A stretch of 27,503 bases of DNA from positions 1 through 27,503 of the forward strand of contig JAGFNK010000653.1 of assembly GCA_025769875.1 (NCBI GenBank), in the 5' to 3' direction. This DNA is from Russula earlei (taxonomy: Eukaryota; Basidiomycota; Agaricomycetes; Russulales; Russulaceae). The notes under the pieces are model-generated. The model was not told the origin of the DNA. It did no database searches and saw only the letters and a program-made list of their open reading frames with translations. Shown in pieces: positions 17,701 to 27,503 of the stretch. Positions within the stretch are counted from its first letter, which is position 1. The number at the start of each line of letters is the position of its first letter. A program made the translations under genes and the position numbers.

Positions 17701-20169
17701 GTCGCGTTTTCGCCAGACGGCACCCGGATTGTCTCTGGGTATTCTGATGGCACAGTCCGGATGAGGGACACGAGTACTGGCGCCACCGTCAACACCCTCG
17801 AGGGCCACCAAGGTTACCTCACAGCCGTCGCGTTTTCGCTAGACGGCACCCGGATTGTCTCTGGGACTTCTGATGGCACAGTCCGGATGTGGGACAAGAG
17901 TACTGGCGCCACCGTCAAGACTCTCGAGGGCCACCATGGTCTGGTCAGAGCCGTCGCGTTTTCGCCTGACGGCACCCGGATTGTCTCTGGGTCAGAGGAT
18001 GGCACAGTCCAGATGTGGGACACGAGTACTGGCGCCACCGTCAACACCCTCGAGGGCCACCAAGGTCCGGTCTTTGCTGTCGCGTTTTCGCCAGACGGCA
18101 CTCGGATTGTCTCTGGGTCAGAGGATGGTACAGTCCGGATGTGGGACAAGAGTACTGGCGCCACCGTCAAGACTCTCGAGGGCCACCATGGTCTGGTCAG
18201 AGCCATCGCGTTTTCGCCTGACGGCACCCGGATTGTCTCTGGGTCAGAGGATGGCACAGTCCAGATGTGGGACACGAGTACTGGCGCCACCGTCAACACC
18301 CTCGAGGGCCACCAAGGTCCGGTCTTCGCTGTCGCGTTTTCGCCAGACGGCACTCGGATTGTCTCTGGGTCAGAGGATGGTACAGTCCGGATGTGGGACA
18401 AGAGTACTGGCGCCACCGTCAAGACTCTCGAGGGCCACCATGGTCTGGTCAGAGCCATCGCGTTTTCGCCTGACGGCACCCGGATTGTCTCTGGGTCAGA
18501 GGATGGTACAGTCCGGATGTGGGACACGAGTACTGGCGCCACCGTCAAGACCCCCGAGGGCCACCCACATTGGGTCTTCGCCGTCGCGTTTTCGCCAGAC
18601 GGCACCCGGATTGTCTCTGGGTCAGATGATGGCACAGTCCGGATGTGGGACACGAGTACTGGTGCCACCGTCAAGACCCTCGAGGGCCACCGAGATGGGG
18701 TCACAGCCGTCGCGTTTTCTCCAGACGGCACCTGGATTGTCTCTGGGTATTGTGATGGCACAGTCCAGATGTGGGACACGAGTACTGGCGCCACCGTCAA
18801 CACCCTCGAGGGCCACCAAGGTTACCTCACAGCCGTCGCGTTTTCGCCAGACGGCACCCGGATTGTCTCTGGGTCAGATGATGGCACAGTCCGGATGTGG
18901 GACACGAGCACTGGCGCCACCGTTAAGACTCTCGAGGGCCACCATGGTCTGGTCAGAGCCGTCGCGTTTTCGCCTGACGGCACCCGGATTGTCTCTGGGT
19001 CAGAGGATGGCACAGTCCAGATGTGGGACATGAGTACTGGCGCCACCGTCAACACCCCCGAGGGCCACCAAGGTCCGGTCTTCGCTGTCGCGTTTTCGCC
19101 AGACGGCACTCGGATTGTCTCTGGGTCAGAGGATGGTACAGTCCGGATGTGGGACGCGAGTACTGGTGCCACCGTCAAGACCCTCGAGGGCCACCGAGAT
19201 GGGGTCACAGCCGTCGCGTTTTCGCCAGACGGCACCCGGATTGTCTCTGGGTCAGGGGATGGCACGGTCCGGATGTGGGACACGAGTATTGGCGCCACCG
19301 TCAAGACCCTCGAGGGCCACCAAGGTTGGGTCAGAGCCGTCACGTTTTCGCCAGACGGCACCCGGATTGTCTCTGGGTCTTCTGATAGCACAGTCTGGAT
19401 GTGGGACACGAGTACTGGCGCCACCGTCAAGACCCTCGAGGGCCACCAAGGTGAGGTCACGGCCGTCGCGTTTTCTCCAGACGGCACCCGGATTGTCTCT
19501 TGGTCTTCTGATCGCACAGTCCGGATGTGGGACACGAGTACTGGCGCCACCGTCAAGACCCTCGAGGTTTACCCACATTGGGTCATCGCCGTCGCGTTTT
19601 CGCCAGACGGCACCCGGATTGTCTCTGGGTCAGATGATGGCACGGTCCGGATGTGGGACACGAGTACTGGTGCCACCGTCAAGACCCTCGAGGGCCACCG
19701 AGATGGGGTCACAGCCGTCGCGTTTTCTCCAGACGGCACCCGGATTGTCTCTGGGTATTGTGATGGCACAGTCCGGATGTGGGACACGAGTACTGGTGCC
19801 ACTGTCAAGACCCTCGAGGGCCACCAATATTCGGTCCCAGCTGTCGCGCTTTCTCCAGACGGCACCCGGATTGTCTCTGGGTCATGGGATGGCACAGTCC
19901 GGATGTGGGACACGAGTACTGGGGCTGCCATCCAGACTCTCAAGAGCAACTGGACGTCAGTGCGTGCCATTGCAATGCTTGGCTTGTATTGCAGTACCGA
20001 TGGGTGGGTTTATAAAGCTCATGGCACCCATTTCACGAGACTCTGTTGGGTCCCAGTGTCTTGCAGGCCAGAGCGTCAACATTCATACAAGTCTAGTCTA
20101 GTACTATGTTTACGAGGTCGCACCGTTATCCTGCACTTCCCACCCAGCCAGTTATCGCATCTCTCTTAA
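14732..20169 (+). CDS. NACHT-WD40 STAND receptor (NLR/HET-E-like)
   Basis: Predicted cytoplasmic signal-transducing NTPase receptor of 1707 aa, apparently intact. Proposed exons: 14732-14920, 14975-15111, 15169-15397, 15450-15479, 15525-15555, 15608-17262 and 17317-20169. All introns are GT-AG, 45-57 nt, and keep the frame; two exons are only 30 and 31 nt. Residues 1 to about 230 form the N-terminal region usual in mushroom NLRs (MPFSRSHKR, then a hydrophobic Gly-rich stretch). NACHT: Walker A GVAGTGKST at residues 284-292, Walker B with DALDE at 392-396, then LFLTSRPEP. A winged-helix-like region follows (LQRVLG, HASFPDF). ALHVYYSALPFTP leads into WD units at residues 836-1633 and a divergent C terminus. 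STAND proteins of this build are known in heterokaryon incompatibility (HET-E of Podospora); here the role is inferred. ATG 14732 is the first Met in frame. Exon borders need transcript support. Confidence 0.88.
17551..19944 (+). repeat. 19 tandem 126-bp WD40-encoding units
   Basis: Exactly 19 units of 126 bp (42 codons) with no length change, each starting Gly-His (except unit 17, Val-Tyr) and containing FSPDGTRIVSG and MWD. Nearly all amino-acid variation falls at unit positions 3, 4, 5, 7, 22, 23, 28, 32 and 39, with a few changes at 25. The rest is almost invariant even in DNA. Higher-order copying is plain: units 4-5 and 6-7 differ at about two bases in 252, units 2-5 and 10-13 share the same order of variants, and so do units 9-10 and 17-18. 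A twentieth degenerate unit (SNWTSVRAIAM) follows. Nineteen complete units could make two or more beta-propellers. Confidence 0.95.
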
Positions 20170-21091
20170 GTGGGGATGGCATTTCAGTCGGCTTCCAACG
20201 CCGCGCCCTTGTTTAACATCTCTTACATCAGAATTCTACTTATGACGCAGATAATTACATTTCTTGCAAAAGGAACGTCCATTGTAGCAAATTTTAATTA
20301 ACACCAGCAGCAAAGACATCTCATTGTCACGAGAACGGAGGCGCACGGGATGATGGAGATACTTTTTCCGACCATGTTGACGTCTCGTTTGTCGCTGAGC
20401 TTACTCACGCAGATAGAGCGACAGGTGATGGAGCGAGATCAATGTTTCCATTGGAAAGCACTTAGGCGCTGGAGAGGTGGTACTTTGATTGTGAGAGCCA
20501 TCTGTCACGCGACGATGGAGGAATTATCAAAGTTGATGCCGTTCCCTTTGTCACGGAGTTCGTTGATTACTCCGTCGGAGAGAAGAGCCACAGAACGCCA
20601 AGGGAGATGGTACCCTTCTAGATTGGATCTTGGAAAGATTGTAAAACAATGATGATGATGCGTTTGGACCTAATGGATAAGAGTCTGAGAGGGACGGTGG
20701 TCGCAATTACGTTGAGCGCGAGACATTCTGTCACTCGAGGTGGGCCCGTGGAAAGGCGTTTGCAACCTTTGCTGCGGTGCGATGTCATTTATGAGTTTTG
20801 TAGCGAGCCGAGTTGGCGCACGCTTGAGTTTGTGCGACCGGAGGGGGCAGCTAGGCAGTGGAACTGTGAGGACCTGAGTCAGTCGCCAAGGCCATATATA
20901 AACGAGAGAATGATATAGGTTGAGATCGGAACGATGACTATCAGGAAAACTATATCCTACTAGAAACACCTAGAACGGACTAGAGTGTACTAGAAATGAC
21001 CTAATATAGTATTTCTAGTCCGAAAGGAAGGAAGACGACGAATGGTATGAACGCGAACCCGAAACGATGCAGGACGCGAGGCGTCGAGGCG
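20170..21091. other. Gene-poor interval 3' of NLR
   Basis: No gene is recognised. Short protein-like stretches occur (for example GGIIKVDAVPFVTEFVDYS, about 20518-20572, plus strand), but stops interrupt the frame on both sides, so at most this is a decayed exon. A TATA-like CCATATATAAACG lies at about 20890. An inverted repeat, ACTAGAAAT (20989-20997) and ATTTCTAGT (21011-21019), sits just before the start of duplication copy B. Confidence 0.4.
20989..21019. repeat. Short inverted repeat near duplication edge
   Basis: ACTAGAAAT at 20989-20997 pairs exactly with ATTTCTAGT at 21011-21019 across a 13-base loop. ACTAG also recurs several times in the 40 bases upstream. It lies about 75 bases left of the copy B boundary and is not shared with copy A. 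Confidence 0.5.
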
Positions 21092-24000
21092 GGGAGGGTA
21101 AGCGGGTGGCGGCGATTCACAAGTGAAAGGTCTAGTTGGGACTGGGAAATGTGGCGAACAACATAATCGAGGCGTTGCGAGGAGAGGTTGGAGGCAACTA
21201 GCTCGAGCTCGCTTTACAGTTTGACCTAACTTGGATTGATACCACCGCACTCACGCATCCCTCTGGCTCCCTTCATTCCCTTTCCTACCTCTCCCCCTCG
21301 ACTCTACCCCTTCGTCATCGCCCCGCCTCGACTTCCTTTCATCAAAACTCCATGCGCCCCTCACACGTTCGACCTCGATCGTCACCTCTTCGCCGCCGGA
21401 CGCGAGGGCTCGCAGCCCTCGCCACCTCGTGTCGCGCTCCTCGCCGCGTTGTCTCGGATCTAGGCTTTTACGTTTGGTTGGGTAAGTGAGCCCCGAGGGT
21501 CATGGGTACCATTTCTGTGACTCAGTTTCGATTTCGTCCTTGTTTCGCTCGATCTCGACTTTCGTTCATCCGTTCCCTTTCACTCTTCATACCTCTCCCT
21601 CGGGCCTGGTACCAGCCATACGTTCTCACCCGCGCGTTCCAGAACCGCGGTACACCATGTGAAAGAAACTGGTCACCGTAAGTCTCACTTTTCAGCCAGG
21701 AGAACACCGCCCCATATGTGGATGCTGGGGTAGAAGCAAGCGAGATCACTTAGATTGGCGAAGTATCGTCTCGTGTATGTGGCCATGTGATAGCTAATAT
21801 GTCAATAATGCCGCTGCTATCCATAGTATTGCTGTCTGAGCTCCAGCATTTCCTTAACTCCCACTGGCCTGGCTCATGGCGTGGCGCTTGTCTGTCGCCG
21901 TCCAACTAGCGGCTGGCAGTGTCGGTGGTAGCGATGGCATCCTTCTCATCCCCCGTTCTTAGTGAATGGCGCACAAGTTTCAAGAGAACTGCCAGTGGAA
22001 CATGGAATATGCATGAGACTGGCGAGTCGACTGGGCCGCGGTCTGACTGATCTGTTAGAACTGTCTGTCAGAATTGAGCCACTCACGGGTGTTTCTTTGG
22101 CCCTGGCTAGGCTGGTGCCATTCCAAACTTAAGGCCTGACTCGGAGCATGACCGTTGATTCGCCCGCCTATGGTTCCTCCTCTCTGCATCCTGGTGCTCA
22201 TATGGTCAACTTTGGACGCTCGACCTCCCATTCTCTCACACTTTCCAAGTGTTGGATGCCCACCACGCGCAAGCTGTTGCACCGAGTTCCAAGTCAAATT
22301 CATAACGGACCTAGGTACGAATGCAAGACATCAGTGGTGCACACCAACAATGTGATTACAGTACGAAGAAAATGACTGAATGAACGAGTTTGCTGTCCAG
22401 GAAAACACCCAGCTCAAGACCTGTACCACAACCCGAGCTCAAGCGTGTCCAAACTACACTACATGCAGAACTCACACACCTCGCGCTTTATGCGCCATAA
22501 TGAACAAAGTTGACCCAACGCTCTGTACTCACCTTCTTCTTTCTTCGTAGTTCCTTCACAGCGTCCCGAAGTGCCTCTGCAGTTCTCTCCTAATGCGGTA
22601 TCCCTTCCCGCCTGTCCGAAAACACTGCCGCATAGAACTCCCTTGCAAGAGCATGCCCGTCGACATCCGCCATCGCCCACATCGTCCCAACCACGCTCCT
22701 GAAGCCACAATATTGCACTGCCGCAGAAAGATGCAGCGCTTCGTCAGCGATGCTCTCCGTCGTCACCTCGGCCGTGTGACAAGCGGACAAGAATGCAAAT
22801 TCTGCAGAAGGCAGCCGGGATCGCACGATGTTGAGTAGGGTGAGTCGCTCTCCTTGATACAGCTTGAATGAAGCATCAAACGGCTTTCCTGGCTCGAGTA
22901 TCCCATGACACGAAAAGTGGGCAAATCGGTGGTCCTGCAGGGCCTTTAGGACTGTAGCGGGCGTCGCTTTCTTGGAGATATGAGCGGTCACCTTCGTGTC
23001 GAGACGTCGAATGTGAGATATCTCTTGCCGTGCCCCTGGCATAGATCCATCCGGCTGAGCAACGAGAAGTATCGATGGCGTCTCATGCGAACGTGAATTG
23101 GGTTTGTGAGATTCGATAAGTGTCGAGAGTGCTGGAGTGTATGATGGGATATACAGGTCCGAGAAGTGTAGCTTAAACTGGTCTTCTGTTCGAATTGGAC
23201 CCATCGCGTGCAGAGGAAGAGAGCAAAATACGGAGGTTGGGCACCACCAAATGCGTGATTGTTCGGGTACACCCAACTCTTGGAGCCTCTTGATCACTGG
23301 ACGGCCAACAACATCATAGAGGTTCTGAAGCACTGAACTCAAAGCATTCTCATATTCCACCGAGTCCAGCCCCTCCCTTCGCGCAACAAATAGCCTGTCC
23401 CTCAACGCTTTCGCGCGGTCATAGAAGCTATGGCTTGTCGGAATGAGGGAAGGAGGGGAGTCATGAAGGAGAATGATGACGTCGGAACGCCAATGGCAAT
23501 GATTGATGATGACGACTGGCCCATGTACAGCCGCAGAACGGAGGGTGCGGAATGGAGGCGCGGTCGTAAAGTGCTCATATCCTGGGATGTCTTGTATCTG
23601 CAAAATGAGCCCGTCGCGTTCTTCCAACAATCTGCGCTGGTTTGTGATGAGGTGGCCAAATGGGTCCATCGCATCGTCGCCCTCGGGTCTGCCGTCATTA
23701 GACCAGACATCCGGAGGGCCCGATTTCGTCAATGCCTCGAGGTCCCGATTGACGGCGGCAAATCTCTCTGCCAATGACGAGTCGACTGCGCCAACTTGGT
23801 CGACTGCGTTACGGAAGGCACGCATCTCGGACCAGAGCAGACCTCTCCCTCGTTCCAGGGTCTCGATCGCACGCTCGAGCTGACCCTTCTCGATCAAATA
23901 TGAGGCATAGTCCAGCGGCAGTTTCTCGTAATGATCGCGCATCGCGACAAGCCGGAAATGCTGTGTTTCGAGGATAGGGGCAAAGGTGAGAGATTCCTGC

Positions 24001-24174
24001 ATCAAGAAGAAGGCGTTCTCGTATGCGGTGGATGTGGACGGATGCCCGGAGACCCGTGCGGTTGACGCCCATACGCACGCGACCTCAAAGCGACCAGCTA
24101 CGTTCGAATAGGTCTCGGTGACAGTGATTGGGAATAGCTGCATTATTTCATCGAGATCCCTTCTATCACCAGTC
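21092..24174. repeat. Segmental duplication copy B
   Basis: About 3.08 kb, in direct orientation to copy A (371-412 plus 4567-7520). At 21133-21134 it has an uninterrupted TA followed by GTTGGGACTGGG, the pre-insertion state of the site where copy A carries the pogo element. Homology runs through a non-coding flank (to 22487) into the CHAT gene. It ends at 24174, where LTR-type sequence begins. The flank 21135-22487 has no recognised gene. Confidence 0.95.
22488..24174 (-). pseudogene. TPR-CHAT protein, copy B (truncated, nonsense)
   Basis: This is the 3' two-thirds of the same gene as 5834-8619, read on the minus strand. An open frame of 527 codons runs from the duplication edge (24174) to TAG at 22590-22592. 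The Tyr codon TAT of copy A has become TAG, removing the last 34 residues (including WVNFVHYGA), which are still encoded in frame beyond it to TAA 22488-22490. The CHAT catalytic candidates are kept: Cys codon 22779-22781 and His codon 22905-22907. Copy B reads through the site of copy A's TGA with a Cys codon. The N-terminal TPR part is missing, replaced by Copia-side sequence. Without its 5' end and promoter it is unlikely to make a normal protein. Confidence 0.88.
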
Positions 24175-24216
24175 CATCAGGAAAAACCGGTCCGGTCCGT
24201 AGACACTGCTTAATTC

Positions 24217-24723
24217 TGTAGACACCATAGACACCATAGCACAACAACATACTATGTAGTGCTCTATAGCATCATAGTAAGTCTATATTGCTCAATGTAG
24301 TTCCAGTAGTTTATGACTAGATTTATGTAGGCACAGTATGTTGCGCAGCATAGAGCACAGCTAACAGGCCAAGCAACCCACCTTAGAGGTTGTGCTAATG
24401 CTCAAGTGATATTGGGGTGTAGAGCGATGTGTATACTCGTCTACAAGTATGGTATTTATACCTCTATGACCCAGGGCTGTTCCTAAGTCCAAAAGAGGTG
24501 ACTACAGGTGTCCACTATATCGCGCATTAAGTGACGCGTGATGTGGAAACATTCTAGACGCAGCATAAGGCTGCATCTTGTGATAGATAGCGTACTATGC
24601 GTAACCCTATTGCCATAAGCACATATACTAAAGTTCTGTCTAACACGTAACATCTATGAGCGGATCTTGAACCTTGTATGAAGGTCTTCGCCTTCTTTGA
24701 TCCGTTCGGGTTCCGGTTCAACA
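24217..24723 (-). repeat. 3' LTR of the Copia element
   Basis: On the minus strand the LTR starts TGTTGAACCGG at 24723, directly after the polypurine tract, and probably ends CTACA at 24217. No protein is encoded. A GTGTCTA motif recurs three times across the proposed left edge (about 24196-24237), which leaves open a slightly longer LTR. The 5' LTR needed for comparison is outside the window. Confidence 0.6.
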
Positions 24724-24733
24724 CTCCCCCTTG
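24724..24733 (-). promoter_or_regulatory. Polypurine tract of Copia element
   Basis: The minus strand reads CAAGGGGGAG immediately before the LTR start TGTTG. This is the expected place and composition for the plus-strand DNA primer of an LTR retrotransposon, about 40 bases after the pol stop codon. Confidence 0.75.
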
Positions 24734-24772
24734 CTAAGTGCATCGGTAGATGCCGTGAGCATTTTCCCACAT

Positions 24773-27502
24773 TCAGGGGTAGAACGTTAGTCCTAGTTGC
24801 TCCCTGAATTTGAGGAACTTGACGCGACCAAGGTTCTTGGTGAACATGTCGGCTGGGTTGTTAGCCCCTTCAATAAAGAATAGCTCCACCTGTTTGTTTT
24901 GTATGACTTCACGAATGAAGTGATAGCGCAAATCAATGTGTTTGATGCGCTTTTCTTGCACAGGGTTGGAGGCTAAGAATATTGAGCCTTGGTTATCACC
25001 GAACAGTGGGATGGGAGCAAGATTGATGCCAAGTTCTGTTAGTAAGGATTTAATCCAAACTAACTGTCTGCTCGTGTCAGAGAGCGACATGTACTCGGCT
25101 TCAGTGGAGGAGAGCGCGACTGTTTTCTGCGCTCGTGAGTTCCACGAAAATATTGCTCCAGCCAGGTTCACCATATAGCCTGTAGTGGACTTCCGATTAG
25201 TCGGATCAGAAGCCCAGTCAGAGTCGGCATATGCCATCAAACCACCATTAGATGGTCCATCATAGACCAAGGCATAATTGGCGGTTCCCAAGAGGTATCG
25301 GCAAATATAGTATGCACGATTTAAATGATCCTCTGAGGGATTGGCAGCATGTTGCGACAACTTAGTGACAGCAAAGGCTATGTCTGGACGCGTTCCAAGC
25401 ATTATGTATAGGAGTGATCCTATAACTTGCTGGAATTTTGACCGCAAGGCTGGGTCAGCAGCGGAAGTGTTGGGAGAGGGGTGATAGCCCTCTGGTAGCG
25501 GAGTAAGAGCAGGGTTTGCGTTGAGCAAGTCGAAATGCTGCAGCACTTTTTGTAAGTATTCAGTTTGGTCCAGATGTATCTGGCCTGACTTGCGTTGAAT
25601 GCGCATGCGTAGAAATTCTTGGGCATTGCCCAGATCTCGACATTCCCAGAGCTTCATGAAGCGCTCCTTTGTTTTATTGATTTGTTTTTTGTCTGCTCCA
25701 AAGAAGAGCACATCATCAACATAGACGATGGCTATGATGCTCTTGTCTTTACTAACAAAGAGCCCAGAGTCAGACATAAGGCGAATAAGGCCGAGCGAGG
25801 CCATGGACTTGTCAAGGGCTTTCCACCAAGCAAGTGCCACTTGCTTGAGTCCATATATTGCGCGTTTAAGGCACATGACTTTACGCTCTTGGCCTTTTAT
25901 TTTGAAGCCCTCAGGCTGCTCCATATAGAGCTCTTCACCAAGCTCTCCATAGAGAAAGGCAGTCTTGACGTCTAGTCCGCTAATGTGCCAGTTTTTGAGC
26001 GCTGCGAGCGCAATCATCAGGCGGACTGTCTCAAACCGTACCACGGGTGAGAATATTCCGTCATAGTCAATGCCTTCTACTTGGGAGAAGCCTTTGGCGA
26101 CTAGTCTGGCATTTTTACGACCATCAGACTTAAGGTTGAATACCCATCTATTTTTAATTATTTTGCGATCCTTGGGAGGATCGACTAGTTCGAAGACTTT
26201 GCGTCTGCGGAGGGATTCCAACTCCTCGCGACAAGCATCTTTCCACTCCTTTTGGAGTTCACTTGGCATTCGCAGAATGTCCCTAAAGGTCCATTCGCGA
26301 ATCTTCGCAGTATCAGGTGTATCTGAACTTAGTGGAACTGCTTGGGCGAGCAGATAGTTCAGAAATTTGACTCCCCCTTCCCTTGCAAGACGTAGAATGT
26401 CTTCTACCTCATCCTCAGAGGCTTGCGGCGGTTGATCGTCAAGGACGACAGGAGGGTAAGGGCCTGGGGTGGCCGATCCTGACGTACTACCCTCACCGGA
26501 GCTACCGGGTTGGTTTTCTGTCATTGTTCTCCATGTGCGTGTGCGCCGAACGTCTTTTTCCACTTCTGTGGGGTGTCTGCATTCACCATAGACGTTGCCT
26601 GGACGGGTAGGTACTTTCCTCAACCGCTGAGACCTTCAAAGAGGTACAGGCTCTTCAATGGGAGGAGGGGACGGTGTAGGAGGGACGGGCGTTTGCTCAC
26701 GTTCCTCTTCTTGTGGCGCCTGTATAGGCTGCTCATCGTCCTCACTTTTAATTGTAGGGAATGGGTCGTCAACACCAGGAATGGTGTCTTCGACAGGTTG
26801 TTGCGGTAGTTCCTCACGCGGTTCATTAATCTGCGTGGTACCTTTAGTGCGCGCTTTGTTGCATTTGGGGTACAGGGTCTCATCGTACAGGGCGGTGGCA
26901 TTTGTGTAAAGCGTATTATTTGGAAGCCTCATAAAGAGTGAGGCTTTGATCCCCTCAGTATGACCAAGGTAGATCATAAGCTCGCTTTTAGGCGAAAGCT
27001 TGTTGACTCGACGCTTTTCTGGTATGTGCACATATGCACCGCAACCAAATACTCTGAGGTGTGAGATATCAGGGACCTCGTTCTTTAGGACTTTGTAGGG
27101 TGTACGCCATTGAAGGCGTCTGGCAGGTGTCCTATTGTAACAGTGTGTCCCATGATTCACTGCAAATTCCCACCAGGAGGGAGGTAGACAAGCTTCAAGG
27201 CGCATTGCCTGAGCTTTGTCCATTACAGTGCGCATAAAGCGCTCTGCGCGTCCATTCTGTTGTGGAGTGTATGGGGCGCTTTGCAGGATTTTAATTCCTT
27301 CGTCCTTTAGGACGTTATCAAAGGCCTCGGACTTGTACTCTCCGCCGGCATCGGACATCCACTCTTTGATTCCTGCTTTGTATTGGTTCTTGACCATAGC
27401 AAGGAATTGCTTGACGGCCATTATGGTCGACTTTTTATTTTTTAAGAGTGTGATCCATGCATAGGAGGAATAATCGTCAATGAAGCTGACGAAATATTCG
27501 TA
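24773..27502 (-). pseudogene. Copia pol: integrase, RT, RNase H (one in-frame stop)
   Basis: One reading frame runs from the window edge to TGA 24773-24775, interrupted only by TGA at 26636-26638. Before the stop: the integrase core (FVSFIDDYSSYAWITLL, then MSDAGGEYKS and PYTPQQNGRAERF, with the second Asp and the Glu of the DDE triad), the HLRVFGCGAYVHIP segment, and a Pro/Glu-rich linker. After it: reverse transcriptase (NRWVFNLKSDG, ISGLDVKTAFLYGEL, YVDD within IAIVYVDDVLFFG) and RNase H (ADSDWASD, ALSSTEAEYMSL), ending in a typical Copia tail (NPADMFTKNLG). The stop lies where related elements usually have an Arg-rich stretch (here RSQRLRK follows), consistent with a CGA-to-TGA change. 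Apart from that stop the frame is intact, which suggests a fairly young insertion. Confidence 0.9.
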
Positions 27503-27503
27503 A

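Larger units (their letters stand above)
24217..27503 (-). mobile_element. Ty1/Copia LTR retrotransposon, partial in window
   Basis: A minus-strand Copia element, identified by Copia gene order (integrase before reverse transcriptase and RNase H). It is followed by a polypurine tract and a 3' LTR, and runs off the right end of the window. The 5' LTR, gag, protease and the start of integrase are outside. The left limit given assumes the LTR begins TGTAGAC at 24217 and ends TTCAACA at 24723 (TGT...ACA). The 42 bases between 24175 and 24216 belong neither to the duplication nor clearly to the LTR, so the exact edge is not settled. Confidence 0.85.

Noticed and set aside
17814..19556. Long open frames on the minus strand and in a second plus frame across the WD40 array (up to 392 codons)
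   Set aside because: The repeat length, 126, is a multiple of three. A stop-free unit in any frame therefore stays open across all units. These are shadows of the WD40 coding frame.
24175..24772. A CRISPR-like or tandem-repeat array in the AT-rich stretch with recurring GTAGACAC
   Set aside because: Only three short, irregular copies occur and the organism is a fungus. The stretch is explained as LTR sequence of the Copia element.

Overview
The window looks like an accessory, transposon-rich stretch of a filamentous basidiomycete genome, probably an Agaricomycete. The reasons are the short GT-AG introns (about 45-57 nt), a NACHT-WD40 STAND receptor of the HET-E/NLR-like type, TPR-CHAT proteins of the kind expanded in mushroom-forming fungi, a pogo-type DNA transposon and a Copia retrotransposon. 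No housekeeping gene is recognisable, and the species cannot be named from the sequence.

Layout. Positions 1-412 are non-coding flank with a GC-rich hairpin repeat (198-379). Positions 413-4566 are a degenerate Tc1/mariner-pogo DNA transposon with terminal inverted repeats and a broken DDE transposase (765-2865). It sits inside the left end of a segmental duplication. Copy A of the duplication (371-412 plus 4567-7520) holds most of a minus-strand TPR-CHAT gene (5834-8619), broken by a frameshift and an in-frame TGA. Next comes a frameshifted small secreted-protein gene (8889-9204, minus). Positions 9205-14200 are poor in recognisable genes and hold only remnants. Just upstream of the receptor (14195-14407) are a TATA-like box, an intron-containing 40-nt module with an adjacent intron-less copy, and a perfect hairpin.

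The one large intact gene is the NACHT-WD40 receptor (14732-20169, plus strand, seven exons, predicted 1707 aa). It has 19 exact-length 42-residue WD units. After it come about 0.9 kb of unrecognised DNA, then copy B of the duplication (21092-24174). Copy B has the same orientation as copy A and lies 16,654 bp downstream across the CHAT part. It carries the pogo transposon's empty site and a CHAT gene fragment with a different nonsense codon. Copy B ends at the LTR region of a minus-strand Copia element that runs off the right edge (to 27503).

How the parts relate. A likely innate-immunity or allorecognition receptor with a rapidly shuffling WD40 sensor is bracketed by about 3-kb direct repeats carrying CHAT-protease genes, both now broken. 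Transposons then entered each duplication copy separately. The co-location of STAND and CHAT genes suggests a conflict or cell-death gene island, but a functional link is inference only.
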